A stretch of 10,703 nucleotides of DNA from Bacteroidota bacterium (GTDB lineage: Bacteria > Bacteroidota > Bacteroidia > Bacteroidales > VadinHA17). The stretch spans positions 1 to 10,703 of the forward strand of contig JADFUQ010000416.1 in assembly GCA_015222065.1 (NCBI GenBank), in the 5' to 3' direction. Positions 6,787 to 10,703 of this stretch are shown piece by piece (within the stretch, counting starts at the first letter, position 1; each line of letters begins with the position of its first letter). A program made the position numbers and the translations under genes. A model generated the notes under the pieces. The model ran no database searches. It worked only from the letters and a program-made list of their open reading frames with translations, and was not told the origin of the DNA.

Positions 6787-8099
6787 TTCCCCATCATCCG
6801 GGCCATATTTTTTTTATTTGACACCATTTTCATCATTTTCTTTGTCTCGCTAAACTGTTTGATAAGACTATTTACTTCCTGGATAGTTGTACCACTGCCA
6901 TTTGCTATTCTTTTTCTTCTGGTTCCATTCATAACATTAGGATATTCCCTTTCCTCCGGGGTCATAGACTGAATAATTGCTTCAATCCCCTTAAAAGCAT
7001 CATCATCAATATCCATATTTTTTAATGCTTTTCCGGCACCCGGGATCATTGATGCAAGTTCTTTAACATTTCCCATTTTTTTTATCTGCTGGATCTGTGT
7101 GATAAAATCATTAAAATTGAACTGGTCTTTTGCAATTTTCTTTTTCAGCTTTCTTGCTTCCACCTCATCATATTGCTCCTGTGCTTTCTCAACCAGTGAA
7201 ACTACATCACCCATTCCCAGAATCCTGTCAGCCATCCTGTCGGGATGAAAAACATCAAGAGCATCAAGTTTTTCACCTGCACTAATGAATTTAATAGGTT
7301 TATTAACAACTGACCGGATAGAAAGAGCCGCACCACCACGAGTATCTCCGTCGAGTTTAGTAAGCACAACGCCTTCATAATTAAGCATCTCGTTAAACTC
7401 TTTAGCAGTATTAACAGCATCCTGCCCTGTCATCGAGTCAACTACAAAAAGGGTTTCCCCGGGGTTAAGAGCTTCTTTTATAGCTGATATCTCTTTCATC
7501 ATGGTTTCGTCAATAGCAAGTCTTCCTGCTGTATCAACAACCATAACATCATATCCATGCTTTTTTGCATGCTTAACAGCCGCTTTTGCAATTTTCACAG
7601 GATCCTGATTATCTTCTTCAGTATAAACAGGAACATTTATCTGCTCACCTATCACTTTAAGCTGTTCGATTGCTGCAGGTCTGTAAACGTCACCGGCAAC
7701 AAGAAGCGGATTCTTTCCTTTCTTCTTTTTTAAAAGTTCGGCTAATTTACCTGAAAAAGTGGTCTTCCCTGAACCCTGTAATCCGGACACAAGTATTATT
7801 GCAGGGTTCCCTTTCAAATTAATCTCCTCACTGCTTCCTCCCATTAATTCAACTAACTGGTCGTGAACCAGTTTTATTATCATCTGTCCTGGCTTCACAG
7901 CATTGAGAACATTTTGTCCCAGGGCATTATCCTTAACAGTATCGGTAAACGACTTAGCTATTTTATAGTTTACGTCAGCATCAAGCAAGGCTCTCCTGAC
8001 TTCTTTCAGGGTTTCAGCAATATTTATTTCGGTTATTCTGCCCTGACCCTTCAGCAGCTGAAATGATCTCTCAAGTTTGTCACTTAAATTTTCAAACAT
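6768..8099 (-). CDS. ffh: Signal recognition particle protein Ffh (SRP54 GTPase)
   Basis: Ffh binds 4.5S/SRP RNA and signal peptides of nascent chains, and with FtsY delivers ribosomes to the inner-membrane translocon. The 443-residue length is normal. The N domain is at about 1-90. The G domain has the P-loop GLQGSGKTT at 106-114, RPAAIEQL at 140-147, DTAGR at 189-193, TKLDGDTRGG at 247-256 and the GEKLDALDVF closing motif near 275-284. The methionine-rich M domain is at about 329-443, with the RNA-binding RRKRIANGSGTT at 394-405. The last codons (about residues 438-443 and the stop) lie in the 8-base TGGAATAA array, so the extreme C-terminus has been shaped by the repeat. The start is ATG; the bases just upstream are a 7-base word array rather than a ribosome-binding site. 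argS lies 102 bases upstream and folD 162 bases downstream, all in the same direction. Confidence 0.98.
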   Translation of the reverse strand: MFENLSDKLERSFQLLKGQGRITEINIAETLKEVRRALLDADVNYKIAKSFTDTVKDNALGQNVLNAVKPGQMIIKLVHDQLVELMGGSSEEINLKGNPAIILVSGLQGSGKTTFSGKLAELLKKKKGKNPLLVAGDVYRPAAIEQLKVIGEQINVPVYTEEDNQDPVKIAKAAVKHAKKHGYDVMVVDTAGRLAIDETMMKEISAIKEALNPGETLFVVDSMTGQDAVNTAKEFNEMLNYEGVVLTKLDGDTRGGAALSIRSVVNKPIKFISAGEKLDALDVFHPDRMADRILGMGDVVSLVEKAQEQYDEVEARKLKKKIAKDQFNFNDFITQIQQIKKMGNVKELASMIPGAGKALKNMDIDDDAFKGIEAIIQSMTPEEREYPNVMNGTRRKRIANGSGTTIQEVNSLIKQFSETKKMMKMVSNKKNMARMMGKNGIMG

Positions 8100-8103
8100 T
8101 CTA

Positions 8104-8145
8104 TGGAATATGTTATAAGTTAATGGTTATATGTTAAGTTATTCG
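8104..8145. repeat. 7-bp word array, NGTTANN family, in the ffh leader
   Basis: Units of 7 bases run without gaps: TGTTATA at 8111, AGTTAAT at 8118, GGTTATA at 8125 and TGTTAAG at 8132, flanked by weaker units at 8104 and 8139. The array ends about five bases before the ffh ATG (8097-8099) on the minus strand, so it forms the ffh leader if transcription comes from upstream. Confidence 0.65.
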
Positions 8146-8170
8146 GATTTATTTTCACATCATTCTAATG

Positions 8171-8198
8171 TTACTGGTAACTGGTTACTTGTTACTGT
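8171..8198. repeat. 7-bp word array, TTACTGG family, 3' of argS
   Basis: Four contiguous heptamers: TTACTGG at 8171, TAACTGG at 8178, TTACTTG at 8185 and TTACTGT at 8192. The array ends three bases from the argS stop codon (8202-8204). The same word family occurs at 2575-2595. Confidence 0.75.
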
Positions 8199-8201
8199 AC
8201 A

Positions 8202-9989
8202 TTACATCCTTTCGGGTACATCAATACCAAGCAATCCCATGCATTTTTCAATTGTATTTCCAGTAATTTCAGACAATTGCAATCTAAAATTTCTTGTTTC
8301 ATCATCATCAACACTAAGGATACTAAAATCGTGATAAAACTGGTTAAATTCTTTTGTCAGTTCATAACAATAATTGGCAATAACAGCCGGCGTCATTTGA
8401 ATAGCTGCATCCTGAATAACTTTCGGGAATCCTGCCAATATTTTAACTAATTCAATCTCTTTTTCGTTGGGTTCAAAGCCGGTATTTGTCTTTTTCTTAA
8501 TTTCAATATTTTTTTCCGTAGCCTTTCTTAGAACCGATTTGATACGTGCATAGGTGTACTGAATAAATGGACCTGTATTCCCGTTGAAATCAATGGATTC
8601 TATTGGGTTAAAGGTCATGTTCTTCCTGGGATCCACTTTCAGAATGAAATATTTCAGGGCACCCAGACCAATAATTCTGAAGATTTCCTCCTTTTGTTTT
8701 TCAGAATATGTGTCAAGTTTCCCAAGTTCTTCTGACATATCTCTTGCCGTATCAATCATTTCACTTATCAGATCGTCTGCATCCACAACTTTTCCTTCCC
8801 TCGATTTCATTTTCCCCTCGGGTAGTTCAACCATTCCGTACGACAAATGATAAATATCTTTAGCCCATTTATACCCAATCTTATCCAATAATAGTACAAG
8901 TACCTGAAAATGATAATTTTGTTCATTGCCAACAACATATATCTGCCTGAAGAATTTATAATCATCGTATCTTTGATAAGCAGTTCCCAAATCCTGCGTC
9001 ATATAAACTGCTGTTCCATCAGACCGAAGCAATATCTTTTCGTCCAATCCCTCCTTCGATAGATCAACCCACACCGAACCGTCTTCTTTTTTAAAAAGAC
9101 CTCCTTTTTCAAGTGCTCTGAGCACAATTTCTCTACCTGTTATATAGGTATCCGACTCATAATATATTTTATCGAAACTAACGCCAAGGGCTTTATAGGT
9201 CTTATCAAATCCTTTATAAACCCAACCATTCATTCTATTCCATAGATCAACAATCTCCTGTTCACCATCTTCCCACCTGCAAAGCATTTCCTGTGCCTCC
9301 TTTAGCAGTGGTGCATTCCGAACAGCTATATCCTTATCAGCTCCCTTTTCTATCAATGCCTGAACCTGTTTCTTATATTCCTTCTCAAACCTCACATAAA
9401 AATCACCAACTAGCTTATCACCCTTTTTTTCGGCTGTTTCGGGAGTAATACCTTTCCCCCATTTTTGCCATGCCAGCATAGACTTGCAAATATGTATTCC
9501 TCTGTCGTTAACGATATTCACTTTCTTAACCCTGTAGCCGTTTGCTTCAAATATTTTTGAAAGAGAATATCCTATAAGGTTATTCCTTATGTGACCAAGA
9601 TGAAGGGGTTTGTTTGTATTTGGAGAAGAAAACTCAACCAGGATTGTCTTATTTTCAGAACACGGTTGTTTATATCCAAAATCCCGGTCGACAACTATCT
9701 TTCCGAACAGGTTGACCCAGTACTTTTTATCCATCACGAGGTTCAAAAAACCCTTGATAGTATTGAACCCGGAAATTTCCTTAACATTTTCCTGAAGATA
9801 ATTTCCAATTTCCTTTCCAGTCTCCTCAGGTTTCTTTCTTGAAAATCTTAGAAACGGAAATACTACTAATGTTATATCACCTGTAAAATCCTTACTGGTC
9901 TTCTGCAATTGTATTTGTTTTTCATCTACTTCGCGGTTATACAATGAAAAAACTGCTTCCTTAATTTTATCTGTCAGTATATTTTCCAT
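8202..9989 (-). CDS. argS: Arginyl-tRNA synthetase
   Basis: ArgS charges tRNA-Arg with arginine using ATP, in the cytoplasm; it is a class I synthetase that needs tRNA for activation. At 595 residues it is full length. The N-terminal tRNA D-loop-recognition domain covers about 1-105. The catalytic domain begins with VEFSSPNTNKPLHLGH, whose HLGH at 130-133 is the HIGH motif. LLRSDGTAVYMTQDLGTAYQR at 320-340 is a conserved ArgS segment. KMKSR at 393-397 is the KMSKS equivalent, in a Bacteroidota-like form. The helical anticodon-binding (DALR) domain covers about 475-595 and ends GLLGIDVPERM. The start is ATG; no Shine-Dalgarno is evident, and a -7 promoter box lies about 42 bases upstream. It is the first gene of the minus-strand run and could feed ffh across a 102-base gap. 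Confidence 0.98.
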   Translation of the reverse strand: MENILTDKIKEAVFSLYNREVDEKQIQLQKTSKDFTGDITLVVFPFLRFSRKKPEETGKEIGNYLQENVKEISGFNTIKGFLNLVMDKKYWVNLFGKIVVDRDFGYKQPCSENKTILVEFSSPNTNKPLHLGHIRNNLIGYSLSKIFEANGYRVKKVNIVNDRGIHICKSMLAWQKWGKGITPETAEKKGDKLVGDFYVRFEKEYKKQVQALIEKGADKDIAVRNAPLLKEAQEMLCRWEDGEQEIVDLWNRMNGWVYKGFDKTYKALGVSFDKIYYESDTYITGREIVLRALEKGGLFKKEDGSVWVDLSKEGLDEKILLRSDGTAVYMTQDLGTAYQRYDDYKFFRQIYVVGNEQNYHFQVLVLLLDKIGYKWAKDIYHLSYGMVELPEGKMKSREGKVVDADDLISEMIDTARDMSEELGKLDTYSEKQKEEIFRIIGLGALKYFILKVDPRKNMTFNPIESIDFNGNTGPFIQYTYARIKSVLRKATEKNIEIKKKTNTGFEPNEKEIELVKILAGFPKVIQDAAIQMTPAVIANYCYELTKEFNQFYHDFSILSVDDDETRNFRLQLSEITGNTIEKCMGLLGIDVPERM

Positions 9990-10030
9990 ACAGGTTTCTT
10001 ACTATCATTTTCAGGCATTAATTGAAAGGA

Positions 10031-10038
10031 CAAAGATA
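10031..10038 (-). promoter_or_regulatory. Bacteroidota-type -7 box for argS
   Basis: The minus strand reads TATCTTTG, matching TAnnTTTG. A partial -33 element, CTTG (10060-10063), lies 21 bases further upstream. The predicted transcript would start near 10025 and have a leader of about 35 bases. It is the best promoter candidate before the argS-ffh stretch. Confidence 0.5.
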
Positions 10039-10125
10039 ATGATATGTTTGGAAGGTTAGCAAGAGGCAATAAACTTTGGATTTTAACTTAATATATCATT
10101 TCAAATAATAATTTTTGTAACTAAT

Positions 10126-10153
10126 CAGTCGGCAGTCCACAGTCAACGATCGA
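10126..10153. repeat. 7-bp word array, CAGTCGG family
   Basis: Contiguous 7-base units: CAGTCGG at 10126, CAGTCCA at 10133, CAGTCAA at 10140 and a weaker CGATCGA at 10147. Confidence 0.65.
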
Positions 10154-10189
10154 CAAAAAGGCAAAGTATAATGAGATTAGCTTAAAAAT

Positions 10190-10256
10190 TTAGACATTTT
10201 AGCATTCTATACATTTTAGCACTTTAAACTCTAGGCATTCCAAACTCAAGACACTG
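10190..10256. repeat. Degenerate TTTAGCA / ACATTTT word cluster
   Basis: The phrase ACATTTTAGCA occurs at 10194-10204 and again at 10211-10221, 17 bases apart. Between and after the two copies are related words such as TTTAGACA, CTCTAGGCA and CAAACTCAAGACA. Spacing is 8-9 bases rather than a strict 7. Confidence 0.55.
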
Positions 10257-10369
10257 AATAGTTACAAACTTTTTATTCTTTATAAATTTATTCTATCCCA
10301 GGGATAAGTTGTATAGCCATACACTTTTAATATCTTAGATAAGACAATTTTTTTAATAATACAGGGTTA

Positions 10370-10377
10370 TATATTTG
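10370..10377 (+). promoter_or_regulatory. Possible -7 box facing the glycosyltransferase gene
   Basis: The plus strand reads TATATTTG, matching TAnnTTTG. A T-run at 10348-10354 sits where a -33 element would be. It is about 180 bases from the coding start, so the leader would cross two repeat arrays. In AT-rich DNA such a match can be chance. Confidence 0.3.
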
Positions 10378-10404
10378 GTTCTTCAGAATAATACGTAGTT
10401 ATTT

Positions 10405-10441
10405 TGGAATGTTGGAATAATGAAGAATCCAGCATCCCATT
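10405..10441. repeat. Second, degraded copy of the TGGAATAN palindromic element
   Basis: Two 8-base units, TGGAATGT (10405) and TGGAATAA (10413), lead into a core whose 17 bases at 10425-10441 are identical to 6713-6729 in the same orientation. The right arm that follows (CCCATAGTTCCA, 10443-10454) is decayed compared with the first copy. Confidence 0.75.
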
Positions 10442-10463
10442 ACCCATAGTTCCAAAGAGTTTA

Positions 10464-10498
10464 AAGATCAAAGTTGAAATCGTGAATCGTGATTTGAT
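10464..10498. repeat. 7-bp word array, AATCGTG family
   Basis: AATCGTG is repeated exactly at 10478 and 10485. Related heptamers in the same register lie at 10464 (AAGATCA), 10471 (AAGTTGA) and 10492 (ATTTGAT). Confidence 0.6.
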
Positions 10499-10554
10499 AC
10501 CTATTCATTTTCCGGATGAACCATATATTTTACTAATGTTAATATATCCAAATT

Positions 10555-10703
10555 ATTAAAGCTAACAACCTTCATATCGTTTCATTCAATGTCCCCGATC
10601 CTCCAAATTACGGAGGGGTTATTGATATATATTATAAAATAAAGAACTTATCAAAGGCGGGCATAAAAATATATCTTCATTGCTATCAATATGGCAGGGA
10701 TAA
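10555..10703 (+). CDS. Glycosyltransferase, N-terminal part, cut by window edge; apparent ATT start
   Basis: The frame encodes KANNLHIVSFNVPDPPNYGG and continues with VIDIYYKIKNLSKAG, then IYLHCYQYGRD to the edge. This resembles the N-terminus of Bacteroidota GT4-type (GT-B fold) glycosyltransferases: the first beta-strand (HIVSFNVP), the glycine loop N-Y-G-G-V, then the first helix and second strand. Such enzymes transfer a sugar from a nucleotide donor, often for envelope polysaccharide; donor and acceptor cannot be told from 49 residues. The frame is closed upstream by a TAA at 10540-10542. Between that stop and the window end there is no ATG, GTG or TTG in frame. ATT at 10555 (or 10552) is the only start that fits the family's N-terminus. 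This could be a real AUU start, a start-codon mutation or a sequence error. It is divergent from argS. Confidence 0.65.
   Translation, partial: MKANNLHIVSFNVPDPPNYGGVIDIYYKIKNLSKAGIKIYLHCYQYGRD

Larger units (their letters stand above)
9990..10554. other. Divergent intergenic region between argS and the glycosyltransferase gene
   Basis: About 565 bases hold no RNA or protein gene that I can support. From the left are the argS promoter, a CAGTCGG word array (10126-10153), a TTTAGCA/ACATTTT word cluster (about 10190-10256), a small perfect palindrome TATCCC-A-GGGATA (10294-10306), a possible plus-strand -7 box (10370-10377), a partial copy of the TGGAATAN palindrome (10405-10441) and an AATCGTG heptamer array (10464-10498). 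Four separate repeat families therefore share this one spacer. Confidence 0.65.

Noticed and set aside
6685..6972. Plus-strand open frame of 95 codons starting MEYWNIGILG
   Set aside because: It translates the 8-base TGGAATAN array and then the antisense of ffh; this is a typical ghost protein from repeats.
9990..10554. tRNA, SRP RNA or other structured RNA in the argS-glycosyltransferase spacer
   Set aside because: No cloverleaf, CCA end or SRP Alu/S-domain-like hairpin could be recognised; the structure seen is short repeats.
10441..10559. Open frame on the plus strand ending Y-P-N-Y and TAA at 10557-10559, overlapping the glycosyltransferase start
   Set aside because: It passes through the AATCGTG array, is in another frame, and does not resemble a glycosyltransferase N-terminus, so it does not supply the missing start.

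Overview
The window looks like a chromosomal segment of a member of the Bacteroidota, probably the Bacteroidales/Marinilabiliales side, though the exact lineage is inference. The evidence is an AT-rich sequence and housekeeping proteins with Bacteroidota-type signatures. Most starts lack a Shine-Dalgarno sequence, and several gene starts have a TAnnTTTG -7 promoter box upstream. There is also a large lipoprotein glycosidase of the GH84 type.

Six genes lie on the minus strand, in transcription order: argS (arginyl-tRNA synthetase, 8202-9989), ffh (SRP GTPase, 6768-8099), folD (one-carbon folate enzyme, 5724-6605), a divergent GH84-like lipoprotein (2746-5391), a cytoplasmic TPR-repeat protein (1024-2433) and a phosphosulfolactate synthase homologue, comA (240-1016). 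TPR and comA are 7 bases apart and form a clear two-gene operon with its own promoter. The others are separated by 100-330 bases. At the right edge a plus-strand glycosyltransferase gene begins at about 10555 and runs out of the window. It is divergent from argS, across about 565 bases of non-coding DNA.

argS, ffh and folD are core translation, secretion and metabolism genes. The GH84-like lipoprotein is an envelope glycan enzyme and looks like an accessory gene. TPR-comA probably makes or handles a C3 sulfonate, but no other sulfonate genes are present.

The most unusual content is between the genes. Nearly every intergenic space holds arrays of short degenerate words. The words differ from place to place, but the period is almost always 7 bp (8 bp in one palindromic family). 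The arrays begin at, or within a few bases of, the stop codon of the upstream gene for all five minus-strand genes that have a real 3' spacer. In three cases (comA, GH84, ffh) the repeat supplies the stop codon itself. I see no CRISPR array, tRNA, rRNA, transposase or phage gene. The other notable point is that the right-edge glycosyltransferase has no ATG, GTG or TTG at its start, only ATT.
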